A stretch of 64,000 nucleotides of DNA from Actinomycetota bacterium (GCA_020160915.1 JAIUPK010000007.1:1-64000); one strand, 5' to 3'; shown: positions 24,197-33,467, counted from the first letter of the stretch. Notes: a model not told the origin generated them from the sequence alone. A program made the numbers and translations.

Positions 24197-24774
24197 GCCG
24201 GCTGCGCCGGCGTCCCCCGAGCCAGCTGCACGGCGAAGAGCTCGCCCTCTACGAGGCGATCACCAGCGGGCCGCGCGCTCAGGGACCGCAACACTTCGCC
24301 CTCACTCACGACGATGGGTCGCTCGCAGGTCCGTTCAACGCGCTGCTGCTCTCACCGCGCCTCGGCACCGCCCTGCAGGACCTCGGTGCCGCGGTGCGAT
24401 ACGGCACGGCGCTGAGTGATCGCGTGCGGGAGTTGGCGATCCTCGTCGTCGCCGCACACTGGGACAGCGCGTTCGAGCGGATGGCGCATGAGGCCGTGGG
24501 TCGGGCATCCGGGGTCACCGACGAGGAGATCCTCGCCGTGCGGTCGGGTGCGCTGCCGATACTCACCGATCCGGTCGAACTCGCGAGCCTGCGGGTTGTT
24601 CATGCCGCGGCCGCGGGCGACATCGATGACGGGCTCTGGACGGAGGCCAGGGACGTGCTCGACGAGCCCTCTCTGTTCGAGCTCGTCACGCTCGTGGGCT
24701 ACTACGCCGCCCTCGCGCTGCAGTTGAGGGTGTTCCGCGTCGATCAGCCGACCAGGGACTCTCCGACCCGATAG
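24193..24774 (+). CDS. Carboxymuconolactone decarboxylase-family protein
   Basis: 193 residues with the CMD/AhpD helical core (PFNALLLSPRLGTALQDLGAAV, LSDRVRELAILVVAAHWDS, FERMAHEAVGRASGVTDEEI). The Cys-x2-Cys pair of AhpD peroxidases is absent; WDSAFERMAHE sits at that position, as in decarboxylase-type members. These often appear in aromatic acid catabolism. Translationally coupled to the IclR gene. The last 31 bases overlap the convergent LysR gene. Confidence 0.82.
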   Translation: MSRLRRRPPSQLHGEELALYEAITSGPRAQGPQHFALTHDDGSLAGPFNALLLSPRLGTALQDLGAAVRYGTALSDRVRELAILVVAAHWDSAFERMAHEAVGRASGVTDEEILAVRSGALPILTDPVELASLRVVHAAAAGDIDDGLWTEARDVLDEPSLFELVTLVGYYAALALQLRVFRVDQPTRDSPTR

Positions 24775-25688
24775 CGCGAGGGCGGGATGTCCGGGGCGAG
24801 CTCGCTTGCGATCGACTCAAACACCTGCACGGCGCGATTCGTCGTGCGCTCGAGGGTGCAGAGCAGGATCGTGTTCGGCTCGATGTCGGTGATCGGGATA
24901 AACGCGAGTTCCGCGCGGGCGTAGTGCTTTGACGCCCCGGCCGCCGCGATGTTGACTCCCGCGCCGGTGGCGACCAGCTCGAGCAACCCCTCGATGTCAT
25001 CTGCGACGGGGCCGCGTCTCGGGTGCGTTCCATCCGGTCGGGGATCGACGATCCACCAGTCGATGATGGCCCGTTGATCTCCGGATGCCGCAATGAACAC
25101 CTCGTCGTTGGTCTCGTCGATCGTGATCGACTCCCGCGAGGCGAACCGGTGCCCCGCGGGAACGACGAGCACCCGGGGCTCCGACCACAGCGGCTCGATG
25201 CGGATGCGGTCGTCCGCGTCGATCGGGCCGGGAGCGAAGGCGATGTCCACCCGCCCTGCCAGCAGCTCGGAGACGGTGTCGAAGAACCCGAGTCGGCGCA
25301 TCTCGATGCGCAACTGGGGCATACGCTCCATCGCGGTCGTGAGGGTCGCGGTCGTGAGAGCGCCGGCCCCGGCTGCGACGACGCCGATGCGCAGCAGATA
25401 CCCTTCGCTCGCGCGCTGGCGCTCGCGCGCCCAACCGATGACGTCGGCGTGGTCGTCCCGCACTCGGCGAGCGAGCGGGAGCAGCTCAACACCGGCCTGG
25501 GTGAGCTCCACCTTGCGCGGCGAGCGTTCGAAGAGCTGCACGCCGATCGTCTTCTCGAGACGGCTGATCTGCTGGCTCAGCGAGGGCGCCGAGATATTCA
25601 GGGCAGCTGCGGCTCGGCCGAAGTGCAGTTCGTGCGCGAGGACGCAGAAGTAGCGCAGCACATGCAGCGGAAGGTCCATGTCGAGCAT
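24744..25688 (-). CDS. LysR-family transcriptional regulator
   Basis: 314 residues. N-terminal HTH (residues 6-66: VLRYFCVLAHELHFGRAAAA, ISAPSLSQQISRLEKTIGVQ, LFERSPRKVELT) and a periplasmic-binding-like effector domain. Divergent from the cupin gene with a 15-bp TTAGGC-TGC-GCCTAA palindrome (T-N11-A) directly upstream, so it likely controls that operon and itself. It converges on the CMD gene with a short overlap. The start could also be ATG 25679. Confidence 0.92.
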   Translation of the reverse strand: MLDMDLPLHVLRYFCVLAHELHFGRAAAALNISAPSLSQQISRLEKTIGVQLFERSPRKVELTQAGVELLPLARRVRDDHADVIGWARERQRASEGYLLRIGVVAAGAGALTTATLTTAMERMPQLRIEMRRLGFFDTVSELLAGRVDIAFAPGPIDADDRIRIEPLWSEPRVLVVPAGHRFASRESITIDETNDEVFIAASGDQRAIIDWWIVDPRPDGTHPRRGPVADDIEGLLELVATGAGVNIAAAGASKHYARAELAFIPITDIEPNTILLCTLERTTNRAVQVFESIASELAPDIPPSRYRVGESLVG

Positions 25689-25689
25689 C

Positions 25690-25704
25690 TTAGGCTGCGC
25701 CTAA
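25690..25704. promoter_or_regulatory. LysR-box palindrome (T-N11-A)
   Basis: TTAGGCTGCGCCTAA is a perfect 6-bp inverted repeat with a 3-base centre, located between the divergent LysR and cupin genes. It matches the T-N11-A rule for LysR recognition sites. Confidence 0.6.
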
Positions 25705-25786
25705 CGCCGGGTAGGAGCTTCGAACTGGAGGGAAGCGGCATCCACCCCGCAGGATGACTGCACCAGCTCACAAGGAGGTCAGCTTC

Positions 25787-26338
25787 ATGTCCCACGCCAC
25801 GTCCGCCGACGGTACCCATAACCTTCCCTTCGAGGGGATCCTGCCGGGTCGCCCGGAACCCTATTTCCTCAAGGACGGCGAGGGCGAGAAGTCGGTCGTC
25901 TTCGACCAGCTCTTCACGATCCTGCTCAGCGGCGACGAGACCGACAACCAGTACGGCGTCTTCACCGCGGATGCTCCCGCCGGCGAGCGCATCCCGGCCC
26001 ACCAGCACCTCACGACCCACGAGATCTTCTACATCGTGGGCGGGTCGCTGCATCTCTGGGTGGATGACCAGAAGGGCTTCCACAGCAAGCGCACGCTCGC
26101 CGCGGGCGACTTCGCCTTCGTGCCGACGAAGGTCGTCCATGCGTTCCAGGTGGAGTCGACGGTGCGCATCCTCGGCGTCAGCACCGCGGGCTTCGAGCGC
26201 TTCTTCCACGACATGGGCACGCCCACCGACAAGCCGGGCATCCCGGCGATCCCCTACATCACCCCGATCCAGCAGATGCTCGCCGCCGGGGCCGCCCACG
26301 AGACGGTCTTCATGCCCGACTGGCAGTTCCAGGACTAG
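25787..26338 (+). CDS. Monocupin dioxygenase resembling bacterial quercetinase
   Basis: 183 residues. Metal site HQHLTTHE in cupin motif 1 (IPAHQHLTTHEIFYIVGGSL) and the motif 2 His in FVPTKVVHAFQ. Length, a PYF segment near residue 20 and the FERFFHDMGTP C-terminal motif resemble, from memory, the Streptomyces monocupin quercetin 2,3-dioxygenase QueD, which opens the flavonol C ring and releases CO. ATG 25787 has an AAGGAGGT site. First gene of a cupin-hydrolase-glucosidase operon. Another cupin activity is possible. Confidence 0.75.
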   Translation: MSHATSADGTHNLPFEGILPGRPEPYFLKDGEGEKSVVFDQLFTILLSGDETDNQYGVFTADAPAGERIPAHQHLTTHEIFYIVGGSLHLWVDDQKGFHSKRTLAAGDFAFVPTKVVHAFQVESTVRILGVSTAGFERFFHDMGTPTDKPGIPAIPYITPIQQMLAAGAAHETVFMPDWQFQD

Positions 26339-26347
26339 CCTCCCCGC

Positions 26348-27154
26348 ATGACGCATCGCATTCTGCGGGATCTGCCGTTCTCGGTGGTCCCGGGCTTCCG
26401 GCCGATCAGTCTCGACCTTCATCTGCCGGAACCCACCGACGCGCCGCGCCCCGTCGTGCTGCAGCTGCACGGCGGGGGGTGGCGGATGGGCAGCCGCACG
26501 TCGTTCAGCCCGCTCGTGAGCGTGGATGACTCGTTCGGCCGCATCGTCGCCGCCGGGTTCGCCGTGGTCGCCGCCGACTACCGGCTCAGCGGAGAGGCTG
26601 TCTACCCGGCGCAGCTCGACGATGCTCGCGCCGCCCTGGCCTGGATCTGCGAGCACGCGACCGAGCACGGCCTCGACCCCGAGCGCATTGTGCTGTGGGG
26701 CGGCTCCGCGGGCGGCACGATCGCAGCGCTCGTCGGACTCGATCCGACCGTGAGCGTGCGCGGCGTGATCGACTGGTACGGCCCCACTGACCTCAGGGCG
26801 ATGGCCGAGCACACCGCCGACCAGCCGCATCCCACGCGCGAGGATCTCTGGCTCGGCACGGCCGTGGAGGACGCCCCCGAGCTGGCTGATGCCGCGAGCC
26901 CGGTAAATCGCGTGCACGCCGGCGCTCCCCCGTTCCACCTCGCCCACGGCCTCGCCGACACTGACGTTCCCGCGTCGCAGACGACCACGCTCGCCGACGC
27001 GCTTCGAGCGGCCGACGTGCCGGTGGAGCTCGAACTCGTGCCAGACGTAGGCCACTTCTGGAAGGGTGCCGATCCTTCCCTCAGCGATTCTCTGTTCGAC
27101 CGCGCGATCGCGTTCGCGCTCCGTGTGACCGACCCCACCGAAAGGCCCTCATGA
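26348..27154 (+). CDS. Alpha/beta hydrolase (esterase)
   Basis: 268 residues. Oxyanion motif LHGGGWRMG (about residue 40), nucleophile elbow GGSAGG (about 118), Asp in HGLADTDVPASQ and His in PDVGHFWKG. HSL/acetyl-esterase type. It lies between the quercetinase-like gene and the beta-glucosidase, so a candidate substrate is the phenolic-ester depside formed by quercetin cleavage; this is inference from position. Overlaps the next start as ATGA. Confidence 0.85.
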   Translation: MTHRILRDLPFSVVPGFRPISLDLHLPEPTDAPRPVVLQLHGGGWRMGSRTSFSPLVSVDDSFGRIVAAGFAVVAADYRLSGEAVYPAQLDDARAALAWICEHATEHGLDPERIVLWGGSAGGTIAALVGLDPTVSVRGVIDWYGPTDLRAMAEHTADQPHPTREDLWLGTAVEDAPELADAASPVNRVHAGAPPFHLAHGLADTDVPASQTTTLADALRAADVPVELELVPDVGHFWKGADPSLSDSLFDRAIAFALRVTDPTERPS

Positions 27155-28389
27155 CGACCTCATCCTTCCCCGCCGGCTTCCTCTGGGGGGTCGCCACGGC
27201 CGGCCACCAGAACGAGGGAAACAACACGACGAGCGACACCTGGTTCCTCGAGAACGTGAGTCCGACGATCTTCCGCGAGCCCTCGGGTGCGGCAGCGAAC
27301 GGCTGGGAGCTCTGGGAGTCCGACCTCGATCTCGTCGCAGGGATGGGCCTCACCGCCTACCGGTTCTCGGTGGAGTGGGCTCGGATCGAGCCGACCGAGG
27401 GGGAGTTCTCCGAGGAGGCGCTCGCGCACTACGAAGCGATCGTCGACGGATGCCTCGCCCGCGGCCTCGCGCCCGTCATCACCTTCAGCCACTTCACCTC
27501 GCCGCACTGGTTCGCGAAGCTCGGCGCTTGGCTGGATCCCGCGTCCGCGTACCTCTTCGCGCGCTTCTGCGGCATCGTCATGGATCGCTTCGGCGACCGC
27601 ATCGCGCTCGCCGTGACCTTCAACGAACCCGACCTGCCGGAGATGCTCTCCTGGCTGCACCTGCCCGACTTCGTGGTCGCGCTCGAACGCCAGACCATCG
27701 AGGCTGCCTCCTTGGCGGCGGGCGTGGAGCGGTATCGCGCCGGCAACGTCATGTTGCGGGAGGACTTCCCCGCCATGCGGGCGGGGATGACGGCCGCCCA
27801 CATCGCGGCGAAGGCGGCGATCAAGGCGAGTCGGCCGGACCTCAAGGTGGGTCTCTCCGTGGCGATGTGCGACGACGTAGCGATCGAGGGCGGCGAGGCG
27901 CTACGCGACCGCAAGAGAGCGGAGGTCTACGACTACTGGCTGCAGCTGGCCAGTGACGACGACTTCGTCGGGGTGCAGAACTACGAGCGCCTCGTCTACG
28001 GGCCCGAGGGGCAGGTCGCCCCTACCGAGGGGGCGGCGATCAACGGGATGGGGACCGCCATCGAACCCGACTCCCTGCGCGGCGCCGTCGAATACGCCTA
28101 TGCGGTGAGCGGCGTGCCGATCGTCGTCACCGAGCACGGCATCTCGACCCCCGACGACCGCCTTCGGGCCGACTTCATCGAGCCCTCACTCGACGGGCTC
28201 GCACGCGCTATCGCCGACGGCGTGCCGGTTCTCGGATACTTCCACTGGACCCTGATGGACAACTTCGAGTGGATCTTCGGCTACTCGAGCCAGCTCGGGC
28301 TGTTCAGCGTCGACCGCACCACGTTCGAACGCACGGCCAAGCCCAGCGTGGCGGTCTATACCGCGGCCGTGAAGGCCCGGCGCGCCTGA
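27151..28389 (+). CDS. GH1 beta-glucosidase family glycoside hydrolase
   Basis: 412 residues, a little short for GH1. N-terminal signature FPAGFLWGVATAGHQNEG, acid/base Glu in TFNEPD (about residue 158), nucleophile Glu in VVTEHG (about 328; usually TENG), and the C-terminal GYFHWTLMDNFEW aglycone/glucose site. Removes beta-linked glucose, here probably from flavonol or other plant glucosides after rhamnose removal. No signal peptide. Last gene of the operon, convergent with the second rhamnosidase. Confidence 0.9.
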   Translation: MTTSSFPAGFLWGVATAGHQNEGNNTTSDTWFLENVSPTIFREPSGAAANGWELWESDLDLVAGMGLTAYRFSVEWARIEPTEGEFSEEALAHYEAIVDGCLARGLAPVITFSHFTSPHWFAKLGAWLDPASAYLFARFCGIVMDRFGDRIALAVTFNEPDLPEMLSWLHLPDFVVALERQTIEAASLAAGVERYRAGNVMLREDFPAMRAGMTAAHIAAKAAIKASRPDLKVGLSVAMCDDVAIEGGEALRDRKRAEVYDYWLQLASDDDFVGVQNYERLVYGPEGQVAPTEGAAINGMGTAIEPDSLRGAVEYAYAVSGVPIVVTEHGISTPDDRLRADFIEPSLDGLARAIADGVPVLGYFHWTLMDNFEWIFGYSSQLGLFSVDRTTFERTAKPSVAVYTAAVKARRA

Positions 28390-28408
28390 TCAGCGCAGGG
28401 TGCGGCGT

Positions 28409-30649
28409 CTACCTGGCTCCGGATTCGCGGCGGTGCTCGCCCGCCGCGACGATCTCCTCCTGAAGTCCGGGCAGGCGCAGCACCGCCGTCATGCCCGGCG
28501 GGATGACGACGTCAGCATGGAACGAGCCGGCCACGATCTCCCATGAGACCGAGAGGCGCCCGTAGGGGGTGACGGTGCTCGTGCTCGCGTGAGTGAGCCC
28601 ACCGCCCGGGCGCGGGGCGACGAGCGCGGTCGCGTAGCCGGCGTCGAGGGGCGACAGGCCGCCCACGGTGCGGTGCAGCCAGTCGGCGACGGCGCCGAAC
28701 GCGTAGTGGTTGAAGCTCGTCATACCGTTCGGGTTCACTGTGCCATCGGGTCGCATCGAGTCCCAGCGCTCCCAGATCGTCGTCGCACCCGCACGGACGG
28801 GGAAGATCCATCCTGGAATCTCGGGGTTGAGCAGCACGCGGTATGCGATGTCGAGGTGACCGGTTGAGGTGAGGGCGGCGAGCAGGAACGGCGTCCCTGC
28901 AAATCCGGTCGAGATGCGGAAGTCGTTCGCCCGCATCAGCTCGGTGAGGCGCTCACCCGCCGTCACGCGCTGGGCAACGTCGAGGGCGTCGAACTCGATC
29001 GCGAGGGCATAGACGGTCGCGCAGTCACTGATGATGCGGCCATCGAACCAGTACTCGCGCTGGAACCCCGCCCGAATGCGGTCCCGCAGGGCGGAGAACG
29101 CGGCGGCATCCTCGGTGCGCCCGAGCACGTTCGCGGTGCGTTCCATGAGGGAGGCGTCGCGGAGCGCGCACAGAGTCGAGACGACCCCGGTGTCCGCCTT
29201 CGACTTGCCCGGGTCGTCGTCGGGTGCGTCAGGGTCGAGCCAGTCACCGAACTGGAAGCCGTGCGACCACACGTCGCCCGTGAGGGCCTCCGCGATCGAC
29301 GCAAGATGGGCGCTCATCGAGGGGTACGCACGCTCGAGCACCGTCCGATGCCCGGTCGCGATCCAGAGCTCCCAGGGAACCCAGATCGCGGCATCCCCCC
29401 AGATCGCCGTCGCGCCGGGGGTCGGGAATCCGGTGTCGCAATACTTCAGGGCGTCGGGGACCACAACGGGCACGGCGCCGCTGCTGCGTTGTTCGAGCGC
29501 GAGGTCGGTGAGCCAGTCGGTGAGGAACGACTCCACGTCTCCGAGGTACGCGGCGGTGGGCGCGAAAGCGCTCAGATCACCCGTCCAGCCCAGGCGTTCG
29601 TCACGCTGCGGACAGTCGGTGGGCACGCTAAGGAAGTTGCCGCGCATCCCCCAGATGACATTCTCGTGAAGGCGGTTCAGCTCGGGGTCCGAGCACTCGA
29701 ATGTCGCCGTGATCGGGATGTCCGTGCCGATCACGATCGCTGTCACGTCCTCGAGCCTCGGGGGCGAGGCGAGTCCGGCGATCTCTGCGTAGCGGAAGCC
29801 GTGGAAGGTCAGGGTGGGCTCGAACACGTCGTCGCCGCCGCTGAGCACGTAGGTGTCGGTGCTGGTCGCGGCGCGCAACGGCGCTGTCGCAAGCTCGCCG
29901 TGCTCGAGCACCTCGGCGTGGCGCACCACAACCGTGGTTCCGATCTGCCCACGCACGGACAGACGCACGACCCCGACGAGATTCTGACCGAAGTCCACGA
30001 GGGTCGCGCCGGAGGCAGTCGTGGTCATCGACATTGGGGCGACCTTCGCGAGCCGGCGCACGGGGGGCGAGGTGCGCTCGACGAGCTCCGCCCCATCGGG
30101 AGGCAGCACCCGCACCCCCACCCAGCCCGCATCGTCGAACTCGGGATGCTTCCACGCCTCGTCGTCGATACGCGCGTCGATCATCTGACCGCGGTAGAAG
30201 TCGTCGGAACGCACCGCCCCCGTCGAGGCTCGCCAGGTCTCATCCGTGACGATCGACTGGCGGTGCCCGTCGGCGAAAGTCAACTCCAGATGGGCCCACC
30301 CGCCGCGGTCGTCGCCGTACAGCGCGCGCTGACCCGTGAACCCGAGGTAGCCGCGATACCAGCCGTTGCCGAGCCGCAGGGCGAGGGTCGAGCGATCGCC
30401 GACAAGCGCCGTGACGTCATGCTCGATCACGCGGGTACGCCACTCGTAGGAGGTCCACCCGGGATTGAGCAGTTCATCGCTCGTCGGGACCCCGTCGATC
30501 CACGCCTCGATCAGACCCCGAGCCGCAAGACGGAGCACCGCGCGTGTGGGACGGCCGTGCGCGGCATCCACATCGAAGGTGCGACGCAGCAGGGGGGCCG
30601 CCTCGTCATCAACGATGGGCGTGATCATCTGCGGGGTGGACGTGGACAT
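28409..30649 (-). CDS. Second alpha-L-rhamnosidase (GH78), shorter form
   Basis: 746 residues. It lacks the first beta domain of the 875-residue paralogue and starts near the carbohydrate-binding domain (LRLAARGLIEAWIDGVPTSD). The catalytic barrel contains VPTDCPQRDERLGWTGDL (about residue 345), the GH78 general-acid motif. No signal peptide. Last gene of the ABC importer operon, 16 bp after the flavin reductase gene. Two divergent GH78 enzymes suggest different linkage or aglycone preferences. Confidence 0.9.
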   Translation of the reverse strand: MSTSTPQMITPIVDDEAAPLLRRTFDVDAAHGRPTRAVLRLAARGLIEAWIDGVPTSDELLNPGWTSYEWRTRVIEHDVTALVGDRSTLALRLGNGWYRGYLGFTGQRALYGDDRGGWAHLELTFADGHRQSIVTDETWRASTGAVRSDDFYRGQMIDARIDDEAWKHPEFDDAGWVGVRVLPPDGAELVERTSPPVRRLAKVAPMSMTTTASGATLVDFGQNLVGVVRLSVRGQIGTTVVVRHAEVLEHGELATAPLRAATSTDTYVLSGGDDVFEPTLTFHGFRYAEIAGLASPPRLEDVTAIVIGTDIPITATFECSDPELNRLHENVIWGMRGNFLSVPTDCPQRDERLGWTGDLSAFAPTAAYLGDVESFLTDWLTDLALEQRSSGAVPVVVPDALKYCDTGFPTPGATAIWGDAAIWVPWELWIATGHRTVLERAYPSMSAHLASIAEALTGDVWSHGFQFGDWLDPDAPDDDPGKSKADTGVVSTLCALRDASLMERTANVLGRTEDAAAFSALRDRIRAGFQREYWFDGRIISDCATVYALAIEFDALDVAQRVTAGERLTELMRANDFRISTGFAGTPFLLAALTSTGHLDIAYRVLLNPEIPGWIFPVRAGATTIWERWDSMRPDGTVNPNGMTSFNHYAFGAVADWLHRTVGGLSPLDAGYATALVAPRPGGGLTHASTSTVTPYGRLSVSWEIVAGSFHADVVIPPGMTAVLRLPGLQEEIVAAGEHRRESGAR

Positions 30650-30665
30650 AATAGGTCGTCGAGAG

Positions 30666-31577
30666 TCACCGGTCGGGGTGGATACGGGGATCCCAAGTGG
30701 CGATCTCGGCTACGCGCGTGGTGATCCAGTCCCGGGACTCTGCGTGCCGGGCCGCCGTCTGCTGCACCTCGCGGAAGTGGTCGAGTTTCTCGCGGTAGTC
30801 GAGCACGGACTGCGCGAGGCCCTCCGGCGAGAACTGCACTGTGGGCTCACCATCGACGACGGCCAGTCGACCGGCGGCCCCGCACGTCGCGCACTCAACG
30901 TCGGAACCGTCGAGCAGCATGACCGAGAGGTGGCACCGTGGGCAGAGGCCGGGCGCGCCGAGGTACTGGGCCTCGTCGTAGGGACGGCCGAGCTGCGAGG
31001 CCACGTTGCTCCCCACCCGGGCCGCGCGTTCCAGGGCCGGCTCATCGAGCAGCACCGAGCCCTGGCTGCCGGCCCCGGCGATCTCGAGCTGGTCGACCAC
31101 CGCGATCTGAGCCGAGGTGGTCAGGGTGTGCAGCAGGGGGAGGGCGAGCGAGCGCCATCGGGTCGGGATCGCCCCGCCAACGGCGATGAAGCCCGCGACG
31201 CGGGGACGCAGCACCCGCTCATCCACCGCGAAATCGACCGCGAGGGTCTCTCCGGTGGCGCGCATCCGAATGATCTCAGCGGTGAAGGCCACATCCGAGT
31301 GCGGTCCGGAGAACTTGTCACCGAGTAGGCGGAGCAAGCCGGGGATGGTGCGACTGTAGATCGGAGTGGAGACGATGAGGCCGTCGCAGGCAAGCAATCG
31401 CTCCCAGAACCACGTCGTGTCATCTGTGCCGGCATCCGGACCAGACGAGAGGCGTAGGTCGTGGAGCCGCACGAGCTCGATATCGGCGCCGGATGCCTCG
31501 GCCGCCCGCAAGGCCTCCTTGAGGGCGATCTCGGCGCTCCCGTTCGGGTTCCCGGCGGAGAGGCCGAGGACCCGCAT
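30666..31577 (-). CDS. NAD(P)H-dependent FMN reductase-like protein with zinc ribbon
   Basis: 303 residues. Residues 1-200 are a flavodoxin-like fold (LGLSAGNPNGSAEIALKEAL phosphate loop; DGLIVSTPIYSRTIPGLL). Residues about 225-250 carry a C-x2-C...C-x2-C zinc ribbon (LCPRCHLSV / ECATCGAAG), unusual for this family. A helical tail follows. Sits inside a sugar-ABC operon between the ATPase and the rhamnosidase, overlapping the ATPase start by one base. It could supply reduced flavin or reduce a quinone/aromatic intermediate; substrate unknown. Confidence 0.75.
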   Translation of the reverse strand: MRVLGLSAGNPNGSAEIALKEALRAAEASGADIELVRLHDLRLSSGPDAGTDDTTWFWERLLACDGLIVSTPIYSRTIPGLLRLLGDKFSGPHSDVAFTAEIIRMRATGETLAVDFAVDERVLRPRVAGFIAVGGAIPTRWRSLALPLLHTLTTSAQIAVVDQLEIAGAGSQGSVLLDEPALERAARVGSNVASQLGRPYDEAQYLGAPGLCPRCHLSVMLLDGSDVECATCGAAGRLAVVDGEPTVQFSPEGLAQSVLDYREKLDHFREVQQTAARHAESRDWITTRVAEIATWDPRIHPDR

Positions 31578-32368
31578 CAGGCGACCAGGTCGGCCTGCGG
31601 TGCGCGAGCGCCCGTGATCCAGCCGACCACGCTGTCCATGTCCGTATCCTTGGTGAGCACGTCGGCCACCTTACGGCCGCGGTTGAGCACCACGACGCGG
31701 TCGGCGAGCTCGAAGCAGAGCTGAAGGTTGTGGGTGACGAGCACGACGGCGATGTCGAGTCCGCGCATCCGGCGGATGAGCTCCTCCACCTGACGGGTCT
31801 GCGCGTAGCCGAGGGCGGCCGTCGGCTCGTCGAGCAGTAACACCCCGTGGCCGCGAGCCGTGACGCGCACGGCGGAGCGGGCAAGGGCGACAACCTGACG
31901 CTGACCGCCCGAGAGCATCTCGACGGGGCGTGAGACGGGAGCGGTGGTCACGCCCAGCGATTCGAGCTCACGCAACGACTCGCGACGCATCGCCTTCTTG
32001 TCGAGAAACCCGAGCCAGCCGAGCGGACCGCGCCGCAGCGGCTCCCGACCGAGCGTGAGGTTGGTGGCGATGTCGGCGGCATCGACGAGCGCGAGGTCCT
32101 GGTAGACCATCTGCACTCCGGCGTCGGCGGCATCCCGAGGGCTCTTGAAGTCGTGGTCGCTGCCCTCGACCTGGATCGTTCCCTCGGACGCGCGGTGCGC
32201 ACCGGAGAGCACCTTCAACAGAGTGGACTTGCCGGCACCGTTGTCGCCGAGCACGGCGACGATCTCACCGTGGTGCACCTCGAAGTCGACCCCGGAGAGG
32301 GCCTTGACGAAGCCGTAGTTGAGCCCGATACCGCTCAGGCGCAGGGCGGGGACACTGTTCGGTTCCAT
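31577..32368 (-). CDS. Sugar-type ABC transporter ATP-binding protein
   Basis: 263 residues, a single nucleotide-binding domain. Walker A GDNGAGKST (about residue 42), Q-loop MVYQDLAL, signature LSGGQRQ, Walker B GVLLLDEPTAALG and H-loop VTHN. Sugar importers of the RbsA class usually have two fused domains (about 500 residues), so this is the single-domain FrcA-like type. Works with the adjacent permease and binding protein. Overlapping or near-overlapping junctions with both neighbours. Confidence 0.92.
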   Translation of the reverse strand: MEPNSVPALRLSGIGLNYGFVKALSGVDFEVHHGEIVAVLGDNGAGKSTLLKVLSGAHRASEGTIQVEGSDHDFKSPRDAADAGVQMVYQDLALVDAADIATNLTLGREPLRRGPLGWLGFLDKKAMRRESLRELESLGVTTAPVSRPVEMLSGGQRQVVALARSAVRVTARGHGVLLLDEPTAALGYAQTRQVEELIRRMRGLDIAVVLVTHNLQLCFELADRVVVLNRGRKVADVLTKDTDMDSVVGWITGARAPQADLVA

Positions 32369-32369
32369 C

Positions 32370-33467
32370 TCAGGCCTCCTCAGGAGTCGACGTCGCCGTC
32401 GTGGGGTCGATCGGCAGGGATGCCGTGGGCGGCGGCGCGAGACGTCTGGCGACCTCGGATGACATCACCTTCTCGAACGCGAGAGCGGCGACGAGCAGCA
32501 CGCCGGTGGCGATCGTGGCGAAGTAGGGCGGGATGCCCTTGATCACGAGAGCGCTCGAAATCGTCGCGATGATGAGCGCACCGATAAGCACCCGGATGAG
32601 GCTGCCGCGCCCACCCGTGAGCGGCATCCCGGAGAGCGCCACCGCGGTGAGGGCGGAGAACAGGAGGTCGACGCTCGGGTTGGGAGAGGCCTGAGTGGTC
32701 GTGGCCATGACGAGCAGGCCACCGATGGCGGCACAGACGCCCGAGAGCGCAAATCCGAGGACGCGATACCAATTAGCGTTGATCCCGGCCCGGCGAACGG
32801 CCTCGATGTTGCCGCCGACGGCCATGAGCCGAACGCCGGCTCGGGTCTGGGAGAGGAACACTGCGCCCACCAAGAAGACGAGTGCGACCACGAACACCGG
32901 CGCGGGAACCCCGAAGTAGTCGGTGCTGCCCATCCAGGTCAATTGCGTGATCCCGCTCACGGGAACGCCACCGGCGATCACCTGCGCGACGCCACCCGTG
33001 ACGGTGAGCGTGGCGATGGTCACGACGAGGGGATTGAGACCCCGCTGCACCAGGACGCCGTTGATGATGCCGATCCCGACGCCCACGGCAAGGGTGACGG
33101 CGATGCCGAGCCACACCGGTGCCCCGGCGTGGAGAACGGTCCCGCCCGTCACGGCGGCGAGCGTCGCGGTCCCGGGTATCGACAGGTCGAGGGCGCCGCT
33201 GAGCACACCGAACGCGACGGCGGCGGCGAAGATCGCCGTGAGCGCCGCGACGTTCGCGACGAGCGCGGCGTTGGCGAGGGTGAAGAAGTACGGAGCCGCC
33301 CAGAAGGCGAACACCGCCACGAGAACAACCCAGAGCACGATGATCCCGCGGTCCCGGAGGAAGACAAGGGTCTTCACTCCGTTCGTTCCGCCGGAGTCCG
33401 AGGGACCCTTGCGCTCCGCGTTCAGCACGGTCGCAATGCTCTCGGTATCGCTTCGATTGCTCATCAT
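32370..33467 (-). CDS. Sugar-type ABC transporter permease (RbsC-like)
   Basis: 365 residues with about ten membrane helices after a 35-residue cytoplasmic N-terminus. Family motifs LSGALDLSIPGTATLAAVTGG, GIINGVLVQRGLNPLVVTIATL and SGMPLTGGRGSL identify the RbsC/BPD_transp_2 class that imports ribose, xylose, rhamnose and related compounds. The C-terminal 25 residues are Pro/Thr-rich. In an operon with the lipoprotein and ATPase genes. Confidence 0.92.
   Translation of the reverse strand: MMSNRSDTESIATVLNAERKGPSDSGGTNGVKTLVFLRDRGIIVLWVVLVAVFAFWAAPYFFTLANAALVANVAALTAIFAAAVAFGVLSGALDLSIPGTATLAAVTGGTVLHAGAPVWLGIAVTLAVGVGIGIINGVLVQRGLNPLVVTIATLTVTGGVAQVIAGGVPVSGITQLTWMGSTDYFGVPAPVFVVALVFLVGAVFLSQTRAGVRLMAVGGNIEAVRRAGINANWYRVLGFALSGVCAAIGGLLVMATTTQASPNPSVDLLFSALTAVALSGMPLTGGRGSLIRVLIGALIIATISSALVIKGIPPYFATIATGVLLVAALAFEKVMSSEVARRLAPPPTASLPIDPTTATSTPEEA

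Noticed and set aside
24193..24774. AhpD alkylhydroperoxidase
   Set aside because: The redox-active Cys-x2-Cys pair is missing, so a decarboxylase-type CMD protein is more likely.
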